A stretch of 64,000 bases of DNA from Parascedosporium putredinis (GCA_949357655.1 CASHTG010000020.1:372001-436000); one strand, 5' to 3'; numbered from the stretch's first letter, positions 45,984 to 59,300 are shown. Program-made: numbers and translations. The notes: generated by a model from the sequence alone, not told the origin.

Positions 45984-46750
45984 GTGATGATCTGACCTGG
46001 GGGTGAAGGAGTTGTCGCACGAAATCAGGCGATGTTTTTGTCCCTCCCTGTTCGATTTGCGCGCGCCCGTACAAAGCGGTTCCCCCTTCTGCTTCTCTTT
46101 GTTTCGAGAAAATTAAAAAGAGGATGCTGTGTCCGTGTCCTACTTGTACATGCGTCCCAATTGTGGGGGCCAACGCGTGCGCCGACAGCAGGGAGTGAGA
46201 GGACGGAGGGGAAAAAATCGAAATGGAGTGCAAGCGAAGGGCGTCAGATGGGGCACAAATTCCAGAGAAAGGTAGGAGTTGAAAGGGAGGAAGGTAATAA
46301 GAGAAAGAGGCGAGATCTATCAAGACCAACGAGAAAGAAGAAGAGAAAAAGATCTACAATAGTGAAGATGGGGAGAGAAAAAAATACACACTAGTCCAAG
46401 GAAAAAAAAAAAAAAAAGAAGGAAACCCACCCACCCCCGAACAATGGTCAAGTGGTGGACTCCCAGGGAGTAATGAGGCAAGGCGCATGGGCGGCGCACA
46501 CAAAAATGCGACAGGCAAGCACAAGGTACAAGCAATTGGTGGTGACTCAGGGCTGAACAAGAGGTTCTTTATTTGATGACCGGCTTCTTCACTTCTCCTT
46601 CTCTCTTAGCTCACAATCTCTTAGTCTGCCCAATCGCGGGTGTGCGAGGGATATTCAATGCACAGTCCCGTGGGATGAAGAAGAAGAGAAAAAGAAAGAA
46701 AAAAAGACCAAGCGGTGAAGGCCTTGACGGGAGGAGATTTGGATAATAGG

Positions 46751-46771
46751 TGCGGGATGCGGGATGCGGGA
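46751..46771. repeat. Three tandem copies of a 7-bp unit (TGCGGGA)
   Basis: Three exact heptamer copies followed by a degenerate fourth. Confidence 0.9.
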
Positions 46772-48932
46772 TGTGAGAGCCAGAAAAGGTTGGATGGGGG
46801 AAGCTCTTTGCTGCGACCCTGGCTCAGTCCCAGCCACGAAAGAAGGAGAGAGGGGGATGGGGAAACCGAGAGAGAAAAAAAAAAAATCCAACCCAACCCA
46901 ACTACTTCGTAAGACCGATCCATCCGCTATGTACGCTATGTAATTGAATGCAGGCTGCGAAGGCGATAGAAGCTCTCAGCAAGCTATAGCCAGGTACCTG
47001 TGACCAAAGCCTTGGACAAATTTGTTTACAAAGTCTTTCGGGCAACATAACAACGAAGAAAGCGCGTCCGGGACCGAGCGCTGGATGGATTGTCCCTGCC
47101 CTTGTCCATGTCTAGTCTATGCCCTTGTTCTGTCGCAATTGGGGGAAGGCGGAACGGGGGTGCTATTCAGTAGACACAAAGACAGAAGGACAGAACCTGG
47201 CAACTTGTTCGATCTGGCCGATTGGGGTTAATCAATTCCTGATTTTCTTCTCCACACAAACTCATCTATTCGGTACCCAGGCTCAATCAAGTCATTGTGC
47301 AAGCGTTGTGTTTGCTACTCCTTAGCGCCCAGTGCCGGGTTGTCAATAGGTCCTCCGAGCCAGTCAAACTCTTGTGGCCCTCCCGTTGATAATCACTCGA
47401 ACAAGGCTAAAAGCACCGAGGACAGTGAGGACTTTGGCTGGAAGATCAAATGTCTGTCTTCTGGTCGATAGGGTGGAGACACAGCTCCACGCTAACTGGA
47501 ATTGCGTACCGAGGACGACAGGAGCCGAACCGGACTATTAGGCGGTCGCCGGAAAAGGCGAGCATCAGGAACAACCAACGCGACATGTCGTCCGTATGGC
47601 GAGAGAGCGAGAGCGCGAGCGAGAGAGGAAGAAACGGTGAGAGTATAGTAGAGATGGAGAAGTCCATTCCGCTTTCTTAACGACGGCCGCATGGTCTCGC
47701 TGTGCAAGGGAGCAAAAGAAAAAGAAGAAAAAAGAATAAGCAAAAAGGACAAGGTTAGAGCATCCCATCCCCAGGCGGCCAAGGAAAATGGGTGGTTGCG
47801 CATTGAGACCGTCGCGTAGAGCAGGCCGCCCCCTCATCTCTCTTCTTTTTGTATCCAGGTCCTCAAAGAAGAGGGTAGACATCGAATGTCTCACGATCCG
47901 AGATCAGCGACCCTGTCTCCCAGCTTCGGATCCGAGTGAAGAGATGCGGGTTGGCGCATCTTCAATGCCGGGAGTTGGCATTTTAGGAGAGGGGGAATAT
48001 CATGTTCTCGAATTTGGTGGGCTGAGCTTCAAACCGCACAAAGTTCATGGAATCATGCCTCGAAGAGAAGAAGCCGAGATCTCGATGATGATGTCTGGTA
48101 GTCTTCACGACAATGGGGGACAGGGATTGGGTGAAATGAATGGCAGCATGCAGTGAAGACTTTTGCGCTAAGCTTCCGGGGTTCGAAATCGATGGGGCCT
48201 GCAGTAATTGGGTCCCAAGACTGAGGACGGTCGCTAGGGACTTTTAGTCTGCAGCCCACTCCTACGGTGCAATCTTGCAACCCATCCTCGAGGGGCAGAA
48301 AGGTCGATAAGTGGACAGGGATGCTCCCCCTCCACTGCCCCCTTCCTCTCGGAGTCGGGGAACCTTTCTCACGAAGCCAGTGTGGCGGGGGCAGTCGACC
48401 AATTCCACCATCCTTCCATTGGCTTGGCTAGTCTTGGCTGGCCAGCCCCAAGGCCACCCACCACCAAAAGAAGCAATTCCTCTTGGGAAGGTGGAGTGGG
48501 GGAGGGGAACCTTTCCATCAATTCAGTGTTACTGCCCTCGCATCCCATCCTGGGCCAGCGGCGATGTGTCGTCTGAAAACCGAGTGCCGAGTCTGTCGAG
48601 GTCTGAATGTCGAGTTTGGCACACACACAAACCGAAAAACCACCACCAAGAGCGAAATGATGCACATGGGGATTGGAAAAAGAAAGTGTGGCCCATCCAG
48701 CTTCGTGGATCCCCCTCGTTCCCGGCGGCTCCTCCGTCTGGCGCACGGCAACCCTTGTCCGACGTTCACGGGTTCCGTCTTCTTTCCTCCCAAGCTCGCG
48801 TGGGCGCGTCATGGAAGAGCGAGCCCGACGTGGAAAAGGAAGAGCGAAAATGAAGGAATCCCAGCACGCTGGTATCAAGCGAAACACACGCCACGCCAGA
48901 TCACCGGATCTGCACCGCACCACCTCGTTCTC

Positions 48933-48951
48933 CTTCTTCTTCTTCTTCTTC
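48933..48951. repeat. (CTT)n microsatellite
   Basis: About six CTT/TTC units in a pyrimidine-rich block. Confidence 0.85.
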
Positions 48952-50553
48952 TCCTTCCACTTCATTTATGGTTTCGTGCTTTTCTGATATTACCGATGGC
49001 TGCTCCCTCTCCCACCCTCTCCTTCTCTCGCTCTCTCCCTCTCTTTCTCTCCCGCCCCTCCTTGTCCTCCCTACTATCCATTTCCCTCATTTAGGCATTT
49101 CGATGCCTGATAAGATCAAGGATCTCCCCTTTGGTTCAGGGTGGAACCGGCCGAGGATTCCCAGCTGGGGGCCTCAGCTTCCCCACCGTACTATTATACC
49201 TAGCTTGTCTTCAAATGTTCCTTCTCCAAATTTGATGGCTTTTGTCCACTAAGAACAATAGTATTATTAGCCCCTCCCGCATATCGCGTCCCAGCAGCTC
49301 TGGCATTGCAACGGCTCAGATAAGACCTGACAGGTCAATTGCGATTCCCAGGAGCCAGGTATCTCCAAATCATAGCAAACTCCACATAAGCGACCTTGGT
49401 CCCCCAAGACAACGTTGTAGAAAATGACTTGTAATAGCCAGAGTTGAAACCCTCGGAAGAGGAGGAGCAGGGCTCCTTTCCGCACTTTGTGTTCCCTTGG
49501 TGCGTCGCAAACCGAAGTTTGTACTCTATCGCAATTTATCATGTTGATATCGAGAGCACGCCGCGCTCGGATAGCAGCGGCTTCTGGCCGGATATCAAAT
49601 CAATCACCTTCCCATCTCCCCATCTCCCCATCTCTAGATATCTGAGAGCGCCAGACTCGCGAAACAGGGAGGGTTGCTGAAGTCCCTCCCCTCTTTCTTC
49701 CCACCCTCTTCTTTTTTTCCCACCCTTGAGCTCGTCATCTGCGTCTGCGTCATCTACGCTATCTACACTATCTCTCCTTTCTCTCCCTTTTGGGGCGTTT
49801 CTTGTTTGGGGGAAGGGGGTTTTAATCTGGTCTTATGATGTATGCCCTGCATCCATGTTTCCCTTCCGCCTCCCGCCGCCCAGCGGATTTCCCTCCGTTA
49901 CCTTGGTTGCGAAGCACACATCTGCCTCCCGCCCACCTCACTCATGAGTTGGTAGGGTGGGAAACTGCATGTGCAAAGAGCAAGGGGTTTGGATGAGGAG
50001 AAGGAAAAAAAAACCAAAGAGAGAGAAAAAGAAATATACCTGGCAGTGGATTAGGCTTTAGCTTAGCAGTCGTAATCGTGGAAAGAAAGTTTTTCGTCGG
50101 GTGGAAAGGAGCCATAGATGTTTCTATTATTATAACTGGGATACCATTATCAAGCCCAGCTCCGTTGTGGCTCCCGATCCATCACCGAGAAAAAGGAGGT
50201 CATGTCAGTGGAGGAAGACCCCGAAGAAAAAAACCCTCCAAAAAACCACAGCCACACGTCCCCACAACCGATCTCGGGCAGTCCGACCTTACCCACAAGG
50301 TGAAGGGAAGGATATGGTAGGGCCCGGACTGGGACTTGGACGGCGGTGTGGGGGACCGACCGATAGACGATATGTACCAACTTGATCAAAGAACATCAGG
50401 AAAGGAAAGCAAGAGAGGATGTGGTGCGTGGTGGAAGAGTGGACTCCCGCTTGACAATTGGTGCTCCAACAATTGAAGACTCTGATATCGAACAAGACCA
50501 AGTATCACGCTTCTTTCCCATCCTCTTTTCTTGAAACTGGGTGCGTCCCTCCC

Positions 50554-50585
50554 CCACCACCACCACCGCCGCCGCCGTCGCCGCC
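50554..50585. repeat. (CCA)n/(CCG)n trinucleotide repeat
   Basis: A compound repeat of CAC/ACC units followed by GCC units, with one GTC interruption. Confidence 0.8.
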
Positions 50586-52867
50586 CCTTTGCTCTTATCG
50601 ACTAGTTCGTTCCCGGGCGGGTACTAGAAAAAGAAAGAAAAGAAGAAAACAAAAGGAAGAGAGAGGAGGGGAAGGGAGGCAGCAGCCGCCAACGTTGCCA
50701 ACCGCCCTTCGGACAAAAGAGCGGGTGAGGTTCATCCCACGTTTCGTTCGCTTGGAGCGAGGAGCCTTGTTATTCCGGGTTGCCCTCCCCTCGCCAGGCG
50801 GAGGCTTGATCACGAGGACAAATTTTGTCGACCACAGCCCTGCACGTGCAGCAGAGCAGAGGTGTGAACATCAACCTTGAACCCCCTACAACTCACATGG
50901 CGAGGAGAACAGGTATTGGACGGAACGGGGGCCTTTTTCTTGTCGTTTTTTGTCCCTTGTGCGGCTCCGCCCGCCCGCCTTGGAAGCCATCAATTGCCTG
51001 TCCCACAACCGCCGGTTTCCTAGTTTTTGTTTTCTTTTTTGTCTCTTTTTTCTTTCTTCCCGTGAGAAGGGGGTGTCCCTTCTTTTGAGAGCTTGTCGTA
51101 AAAGTCGGGCCGTTAGACAACGCACCGGTCCGGGAGGCAGCCGCGGCGTGTATATATGTCTTGGAAACTTTGGGTAGATCTATAGATGCATCGAGGAAGT
51201 GGGGAAAACAAAAAGAGAATAATATAAGGTGGCGAAAAAGGTTGGAGCAACCCCCGCTTGCCCCCTTGCCTGCGAAAAACCAAAAGCCTTGCGGCCGAAC
51301 AGAGTCTCTGCTTGTTCCGCTGGACGCCGATCTCCAACGCGGGAGAACCTATCGTTCACGAGCAACGTGAAAGAGAGCTTCGGGGCGCCTTGTTTCCCTT
51401 CCCCCGCTTCCCCTTGTTTCCCCTTCTCACCCCTACCTTTTTCCCCCACTCTTCAAAGTGCTCGGCACCCAGCTTCGTCTAGTTTCAAACGAGCCCACAG
51501 GTTCACACGTGAGCACATTGGATATTCCGCCTCCTCCTTTACTCCTCCCGCGGGGGAGAGGAGGGGTTGCGGTGCTCCGCAGCAGATTCCGGAAGGTCGC
51601 GAACAGTATACGCAGCACGCGGCGAACAGGAAAAACAGATGCGCGGCATCTTGCCTGCGAGTAATCAGTCCTTGTGCGTCGGCCCGTGATGGGATAGGCC
51701 CAGGCTCGGGACTCTCACCCCGTTTCCTTCTGCCTTGTTCTTTGCGCCGGACTATGAGATAATATGAGCAGCAGAGACCAAAGTGCGGCATCATCTCCCC
51801 CATATGTACCGAAAAGCTTTGAGAAATATGCCTGCCTCCCCTCTTTTCCTTTTCTTTTCATTCTTCGACGTTGTCCTTCCCCCCCTTGCTCCCCGCGCTC
51901 GTCATCTAAGCAACCTGTTCATCCCTTGTGTTCCAATCATCAAAGACTGTGCGCCGGCACCCTCATTTCTAGAATGGATCAGGGTGCCTCGTCGAGTTTC
52001 ACTACGCCCGCCGACGAACCTCGTAAAGCCAGCCGCATGTAGTAGACCATAACGCGTCGTGGAGACACCTATCATGGCTGGAGTTTTACCAGCCCATCCG
52101 GTGCGTGGTACGGCCAAGTAATAATATCGAGGCGGAATCGGTCACGGAGAGCACAAAAGAATCAACGCGGGCCACTCAGACGGGGCTTACGCTGGAGTCC
52201 GTAGGTCGTACGAAGAGCAACCTTGATTCTTGTGCTCCCGCTGCGGTTCGTCAACGCTTTTTTCTCCCTCTGACTCGCTGAATTTTCTGAAATCCTTAGG
52301 ATGGAAACTAGCCAGCGGGCGAATCGGGTGGTGGGAAAAAAGAACAGGAAAGGAAGCATTTGGTTGGTATGCGCTTTTATACATGCAACCGCGGGGTTCA
52401 AGAAGAAAATTGAAGCGACGGACGAGGTACCCTCCAAGTCACGTCCTGCCTGTGTTCTAGCTTCAAGTGACTGGAGAGAACATTGAACTTGTTAACAGTC
52501 TTGAGCTTGCGACGGGCTAACAAATGGCTCTTATTTCAAAACGAAACTTTTTTTTTTCTTCGTCTCGCTGAGGCTTCGTCTTGTGAAGGGAAGAATAAAG
52601 AAGGAATTGAACATCTTCATTAGCCCACACAGATATCTGGCAAGGCTCGAACAACCCATTGCATTGGGTTTCGAATTCTAGAGAGCTCCCAGTCTCTCAA
52701 GCCTCCAAGGTATGTTTTTTTCGTAAACGTCAAGTCTTGTTCCCCCGGTGCCGGCGCCTCCCCTCCAAGAGTTGCCCCTCCTCCCGGGAAATATTTTGCA
52801 ACCCCACCATACGAAAAGGGAAAGAAGAAAAAAGTTGAACCACATGTTTGCGCCCGCGACGGCCTCA

Positions 52868-52922
52868 ACGAGCTCTTTTCTGGCCCTCTCTCTCTCCCCC
52901 TCCCTTGACCTCTTCTTTTCTT
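52868..52922 (+). promoter_or_regulatory. Pyrimidine-rich tract upstream of ADE5,7
   Basis: A CT-rich block lies about 160-210 bases before the ADE5,7 start. Such tracts commonly precede transcription starts of well-expressed genes in filamentous fungi. The assignment is by position and composition only. Confidence 0.4.
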
Positions 52923-53055
52923 AAGAATTGGCCCAAAAAGAATCACCCCGGCAGAGCGTACTAACACTCGGCCAATTCTCCTCATAGAAAGCCTCCTCCT
53001 CCTCCCTTCTTGCGCCGAAAACCTTTCCCCCGCCGGAAAACAATACTAAGAACAA

Positions 53056-53072
53056 ACACACACACACACACA
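53056..53072 (+). repeat. (AC)n microsatellite just before the ADE5,7 start codon
   Basis: About eight AC units ending five bases upstream of the ATG at 53078, so likely within the 5' leader. Confidence 0.85.
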
Positions 53073-53077
53073 AAACC

Positions 53078-55508
53078 ATGGCCGCCGTCCTCAAAGGCCC
53101 CATCCGAGTCCTCCTCATCGGCAACGGAGGCCGCGAGCACGCCCTCGCCTGGAAGCTCGCCCAGTCCCCCGCGTCGAGTCCATCCTCGTCGTCCCCGGCA
53201 ATGGCGGCACCGCCCTCTGCCCCAAGGTCACCAACGTGACCGACGTCGACCCGGACGACTTCGCCGCCCTCGTCGAGTTCGCCCGCGCCCGCGGCGTCAA
53301 CCTCGTCGTCCCCGGGCCCGAGGCGCCCCTCGTCGCCGGCGTGTCGGAGCACTTCCGCGCCGCCAACATCCGCTGCTTCGGCCCGTCCCTCGAGGCCGCC
53401 CAGCTGGAGGGCAGCAAGACGTACTCAAGGATTTCATGAAGAGGCACAACATCCCCACCGCCGCCTACGAAAACTTTTCCGACCCGGCCCAGGCCCTGGC
53501 CTACCTCGACACCATCTCCCACGACGTCGTCATCAAGGCCACCGGCATCGCCGCCGGCAAGGGCGTCATCATCCCCACCACCAAGGAGGAGGCCCGCGCC
53601 GCCGTCCAAGAAATCATGGTCGACCGCGCGTTCGGCGCCGCCGGCGACGAGATCGTCATCGAAGAGTACCTCGACGGCCAGGAGCTCAGCATCCTCACCT
53701 TTTCCGATGGCACCAACTTCCAGTCCCTCCCCGCCGCCCAGGACCACAAGCGCATCTTTGACGGCGACCAGGGCCCCAACACGGGCGGCATGGGCTGCTA
53801 CGCCCCCACCCCCATCGCCACCCCGGCGCTCATGGACATCGTCAACCGCGACATCCTCGAGCCCACGTTCCGAGGCATGCGCCGCGAGGGCAATCGCTTC
53901 GTCGGCGTCCTCTTCACCGGCCTCATGATCACCAAGGACGGGCCCAAGGTCCTCGAGTACAACGTGCGCTTCGGCGACCCGGAAACCCAGACCGTGCTTC
54001 CCCTCGTCTCCGCCGACACCGACCTGGCCGACGTCATGCTGCACTGCGTCGACGGCTGCCTCGACGGCATCGATCTCAAGATTGACGACCGCTTCAGCGC
54101 CACCGTCGTCGTCGCCTCCGGCGGCTACCCGGGCTCCTACGCCAAGGGCACCCCATGACCGTCTCCGCCGACCAGGCCCCGCCTCCGTCAACATCTTCCA
54201 CGCCGGCACCGCCCTCGACGGCCAGCAGCAACTCAAGACCGCCGGCGGCCGCGTCATCGCCGCCAACGCCACCGCCGACTCCTCCAAGCCGCCGTCGACC
54301 TCGCCTACGAGGGCGTCCAGCTCATCCAGTTCGACGGCATGTTCTTCCGCAAGGACATTGCCCACCGCGCCCTGCGCCCCGCCGAAGCTCCCGCCGCCGC
54401 CGATGCCCAACCCCAAGACACCGGCCTCACCTACGCCCAGGCCGGCGTCAGCATCGAGGCCGGCAACGCCCTCGTCGAGCGCATCCGCGCCGCCGTCTCC
54501 TCCACCAAACGCGCCGGCGCCGACGCCGAAATCGGCGGCTTCGGCGGCGAGCTCGACCTCGCCCAGTGCGGGTTCCCCGGCGCCCCCGTCCTCGTCGGCG
54601 CCATCGACGGCGTCGGCACCAAGCTCATGGTCGCCCAGGCCATCGACAAGCACGACACCGTCGGCATCGACCTCGTCGCCATGAACGTCAACGACCTCGT
54701 CGTCCAGGGCGCCCAGCCCCTCATGTTCCTCGACTACTACGGCTGCAGCAAGCTCGACGTCGCCGCCGCCGCCTCCTTCGTCGAGGGCGTCGCCGACGGC
54801 TGCATCCAGGCCGGCTGCGCCCTCGTCGGCGGCGAGACCGCCGAGATGCCCGGCCTCTACCACGGCAAGGACTACGACGCCGCCGGCGCCGCCATCGGCA
54901 TCGTCACCCCCGCGTCCCGCCTCCCCGCAAGGACGCCATGCTCGAGGGCGACGTCCTCCTCGGCCTCGCCTCCACCGGCGTCCACTCCAACGGCTTCTCC
55001 CTCGTCCGCAAGATCCTCTCCCGCGCCGACGTCGCCTTCTCCGCCCCCGCCCCCTGGAACCCCTCCCTATCCGCCGGCGAATCCCTCCTCACCCCCACCC
55101 GCATCTACGTCCGCTCCCTCCTCAAGCTTCTATCCTCCTCTTCTTCCACTACTACTACTACCACCCCCGGCACCCCCTCGCCAAGGGCCTCGCCCACATC
55201 ACCGGCGGCGGCCTCGTCGAAAACCCCCGCATGCTGCCCCCACCTCGCCGCCGAGATCGACCTCTCCTCCTGGCCCCTACCCCCGTCTTCGCCTGGCTCC
55301 AGGACGCCGGCGCCGTCTCCGACCGCGAAATGTGCCGCGCCTTCAACTCCGGCATCGGCATGCTCATCGTCGTCGCCGCCGACCTCGCCCCCAGGCGTCC
55401 CAGGTCCTCGCCGACGCCGGCGAGTCCGTCTTCACCGTCGGCAGGTTGGTCAAGAGGGCCGAGGGCGCCGAGGGCGTTGTTCTTCTCAACTCTTTCAAGA
55501 GGGCGTAG
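53078..55508 (+). CDS. ADE5,7: ADE5,7 bifunctional GAR synthetase / AIR synthetase (purine biosynthesis)
   Basis: The cytosolic enzyme performs two steps of de novo purine synthesis. The GARS half (about 1-430) starts IRVLLIGNGGREHALAWKLAQ and has the ATP-grasp segments DVVIKATGIAAGKGV, DHKRIFDGDQGPNTGGMG and LEYNVRFGDPETQ. The AIRS half (about 450-810) has YAQAGVSIEAGNALVERI, GAIDGVGTKLMVAQ, VNDLVVQGAQPLMFLDYY, GGETAEMPG and ITGGGLVENPRMLP. The ATG at 53078 has a good context (ACCATGG). I count ten frame changes: near 53170, 53420, 54155, 54185, 54290, 54930, 55170, 55240, 55275 and 55390. Nine fit one lost base, usually C; the one near 55240 fits two lost or one extra. Corrected length is 812 residues with no intron. 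A Ser/Thr run sits in the AIRS half. Third positions are almost all C or G. It is convergent with STE23. Confidence 0.97.
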
Positions 55509-56339
55509 ACGAGTCGTGTCTTTTTAAGTTTTCTTTTCCTTTTCAGTCTTTTTTGTTTTTGTTCATTTTTTTGTTCTATCCTTGCTCTGCTCGCTGTTTG
55601 CCTCTGGTCTCTCCACAGGTCATGGACCAGCCTCGCCGCGCTTTACTGCTTTACCGTTACAAATACACCAAAAATGGGGTGACCATCGTGCGTGGATCTT
55701 GATAGGGGGCGGAAACCCATCTACTTTTTTATCGTTATATATTATCTTTTCATCATAGAAGAAAGAGGACTGTTTCACATTAGAAATGAATAGGAGAAAA
55801 TAGCAAAAGAATTCATAAAGGAATGACTCGGCCACCATCAAATCGTGAATCTTCCACAGAAGAAATACCTTGAGGAACAGCGACACGTCCAACGTCGATA
55901 TAACACAGGATTCACCCAGCCCTGAACCTGGTCTGGTCAGGAGACTACGCACACGCGCACAAACATACAGAGAGAGACGCATTCTGATATATACTTATTC
56001 ATGCCTATGAAACGCAACGTATTCTGCCGCTGTATGAGTAGCTTCAACGAGAGTGCAATGGTGATACAGAAGCGAGGGACTCTCGATAAAATCTGGTTCG
56101 CCAAGGTGATGCGATAAAAGCCGGCCGAGTCAAAAGCAGAAATATGATAATCCCACCGGGTCTGCTGTAGCCAGGTCCGCTTCTCATCTACAAACCTCAC
56201 ATGTCTTGCCCGCTAGCAACCTAATCCCAGTCACCGCGCTTACACGTGGACACGCTGTTGCCTCGCTTCCGTAGTCTTCAATGTTACTCTTTGTGCCTTG
56301 AATTCTTTTCCTTCTTACTTTTTACTCGGGTGATGATAC
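55509..56339. other. Intergenic, shared 3' region of ADE5,7 and STE23-like genes
   Basis: This 831-base gap separates two stop codons. T-rich sequence follows ADE5,7 directly (55520-55590), as expected for a 3' end. No gene is seen. Confidence 0.5.
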
Positions 56340-59300
56340 TCATAGCTTTCCGTTCATCTCCTCATACTCGGTAATATCTCTCGCCGGCCGCGCGCCCGCA
56401 CTCGCCACTAACGACGCCTTGAATGCCCGCACGTCCGTGATAAGAGTTGGTTGTTGCTTCGCGGCATTTTCCGTACCGTTACTCGTGAGGTCGCCCTCCT
56501 TCTCCTCGCCATGGACAGCCTCACCTTCCTCCGTCTCCTTGGGCTCCGTTGCAGGGTCACCCGCGACGGCAAGGATCGCCTCAATCTTGTCCTCCGCGAG
56601 CTTGAGATCCGACCCAAGGTACTTGCGTAGCGCCGCAGCATCACCCCTCAACTCGGGTTGCATAATGGCGGACCGCACAGCTTCCTTGGTCTCGGCAGTT
56701 TCGCCCGAGAGGTTGGTATTGATGAGAGCATCAATCTTCGCCTTGGACTTGGCATTGCCCTGAGCAAAGAGCTGGACAATGAGCTTGGCGCGCGTGGGCG
56801 AGGCGACGTCGATATACTTCTTGTAGTACTCTACGACTTCCTCCTTGGTCAATGCCTTGACATGCTCGGCGTTTTCTTGCGCTAAAAGGAAAAAAAAAGT
56901 TTCGTGTCAGTACAAGGCAAGGTTCATCCCCATGACGTCAAACGCAACTCTGAATCGCGTGTGCTTCGGTGCAATATAACTTACCAGCTCCAAAGTTGTA
57001 GTATTCTGCCGAAATTTGATTCCAGTGCCTGCTGCTCTCGGAATCCAAGTTCTCCAATTTCTTGAGGAGCCTAACCACGAGACTACGCTTGTGATTTTCA
57101 AAGTCGGCATCACTCATCTTATCCAAGATTTCACCAAACGAGTTGATAAAAGCCTCTACGCGGGCCTCGAGGTACTGCGGCGTGCGCTCGCTCTGGACGA
57201 GCCACCTGAAGCCGTACGTAGTCGCAAAAACGCGAGCACCGCAGAACACGATATATCCCAGCTGCTCCTTCGTCCTCAGCTGGTCGAAAGCGGGCTCGTG
57301 CATCACCTGCTCTAGGAACAGCGTTCGAGCCCGAGTGAGAGGGTCACCACGGTCACCCGTGTAGAGCCAGTACTCAATGCAGTGGTTGACATTGGCGGGA
57401 TCTTTGAGCGTCTTCCTGTACACGTAATTGGATCCTGGGGGAGGACGAGAGACCGCCTCACGGGCCACTGCGTGCGGGGAAGCAGGCGCGGCTGGAGAAT
57501 GGATTGCACCATATCCGTCAACTGTAGGGCATCCTCCTTGTACATATTCCCGTGGACGTAGACTTCGATATGCATCTGACCTAGTAGCTGAGGCTTGAAG
57601 AATCTCAGGGCCTCGGACGTGATGTTGGGAAGTTCGGTCGCATATTCTTCAATGATGAAGCCATTTTCCGAGTTGAGCCAGTAAAGATAGTCACCGATCT
57701 GGTGGTACGAGGATTGCAGCTCCCAGTTGTTGTAACCACGCTTTAGACGCTCCTTGATAATGTCGAACCTGTCGTCCTTGATTTCGAGATCTCGTACCGT
57801 CTTCAGCACTTGCTCTAGCAACACGGGAAGCTTATCATTGTAGCCACTCAGATCAAAACACAGACCCCTAGAATCCAAGCCCACATTATAGTCCAGTCCA
57901 GCGAGCTCGGCGTCGTACGAAAACTCTTCGAGCGCGTCTCGAACAAGGTCGGCGTATAGTCTCGTTTTGACAGTATTTTCGACAGAGGCGAATAGCACGG
58001 GATTCTTGCAACTGATGATGAGATTGGCCCTCGGTACCCAAAAGGTATCGTCCTTCTTCCACCATGTGCGAACCAGATCATCGTTTCGCACAACGGCGGG
58101 TGCGGTGGCGGGCTCCTTGACATCCTTCTTCTCTACATCTAGCTTGGTCGGGATAAAATTATTCTTGTGCGGCAGGTGAAGAGCAGTGAGACGGTTGCTC
58201 GCGCTGCTCGCCTCGGCCTCACGGAGCTCGCGCATAAAATCCTCGGGAATCTTTCCGACCTTGTATTCGGTTCCGTACCACTTCTCCTTCTGGTCCCAAT
58301 CCCCTGGGAAGCGCTGCGAGATGATTGTCATGCGGAAGTTGTCAGTTCGGAGGCTGTCGATAGTCTTTTGGATGAGCGCGGGATCGAATTGGCGGAGTCG
58401 ACTGAAGCCGCTCAGGAGCCATTCACGAGGAATGGGTTTCTGCATCAAGGAGCTAGTCTTCATCGTGAACCTACTCGCGGGACTCTTTTGCTTAAACTTG
58501 AAGCCCACCTCGGCGATTCCCTTCTGCTCGTCAAAGATCCACTGTTGCGGGGACGCTTCCCTTAGAAGAGAGACGTACTGGAAAAATACCTTGACGACCT
58601 CCTTGTAGTTTTTGAGACCCTACACAACATAGGTTAATTGCCATACCCGGTTAGGTAATAAGATAAATAGATAAAAAAGGAAAAGAAAAAACTTCGAAAA
58701 GAAAAGAAACCTGACGCTCATACCTCTTCTGTTAATCTGATCTGGCAGTCAAAGATACCAGGTGTCCCGGGGCACACGGGATAGGTTCCTGCGCTAAGGC
58801 CGTTGGCCCAGCCCTTGGCCTTGATATACGACATGATGCTGCCGGGCCCCTCGTGACCGATGAGGTGCCCAACGTACCGACTCGGTTGGCTCATGTACAG
58901 CTCTTCTTCGTCGAGGAATGGGAAGTAGAGGTTGAGTTCCCTTGAATCCATGACAGGCTTCGCGAAACACAGCATGCCGAGCTCGCTAGGGCGCAAAGGA
59001 GCCTCGTCATCCCATCGGTTGATGGGGAGATTCTTGTTCGGTACGGGCGTAAACAGTTCAACGACCCACTTCTCCAAGAGGTCCAAGGGCTCCTTTCCTA
59101 GTACGCAGAGCTTCATTCGGTTTGCAGAGTAATGCTTCTCGTAAAACTCGATAAACTTGGCGCGGACATTGACACCTCGCGCTTCGGGCTCATGCTTGAG
59201 AACTTCCAGGTTACCCGTAGAGAAATGGCAGTAGGGGTGATTCGGGTTGGACAATGACTTTTCTAGTTGATAAAGGCGCCACGAGTCGTTCTGGAGATTC

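Larger units (their letters stand above)
45743..53077. other. Long gene-free stretch, 7.3 kb, between divergent genes
   Basis: It lies between the start of the 892-residue minus-strand gene and the ADE5,7 start. No frame shows a conserved motif; the longest (198 codons, 48369-48965 minus) is low-complexity. The region is patchy, with alternating polypurine and polypyrimidine blocks, several microsatellites and poly-A/T runs. The proximal ends must hold two promoters. Long leaders, non-coding RNAs or lineage-specific genes remain possible. Confidence 0.5.

Noticed and set aside
48369..48965. 198-codon minus-strand open frame
   Set aside because: It is low-complexity, with a Lys-rich start from a CTT microsatellite and no domain resemblance.
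53115..54863. 582-codon open frame antisense to ADE5,7
   Set aside because: It mirrors a GC-rich coding strand, is almost all Gly/Ala/Asp/Val, and has no family motif; the sense strand is clearly ADE5,7.
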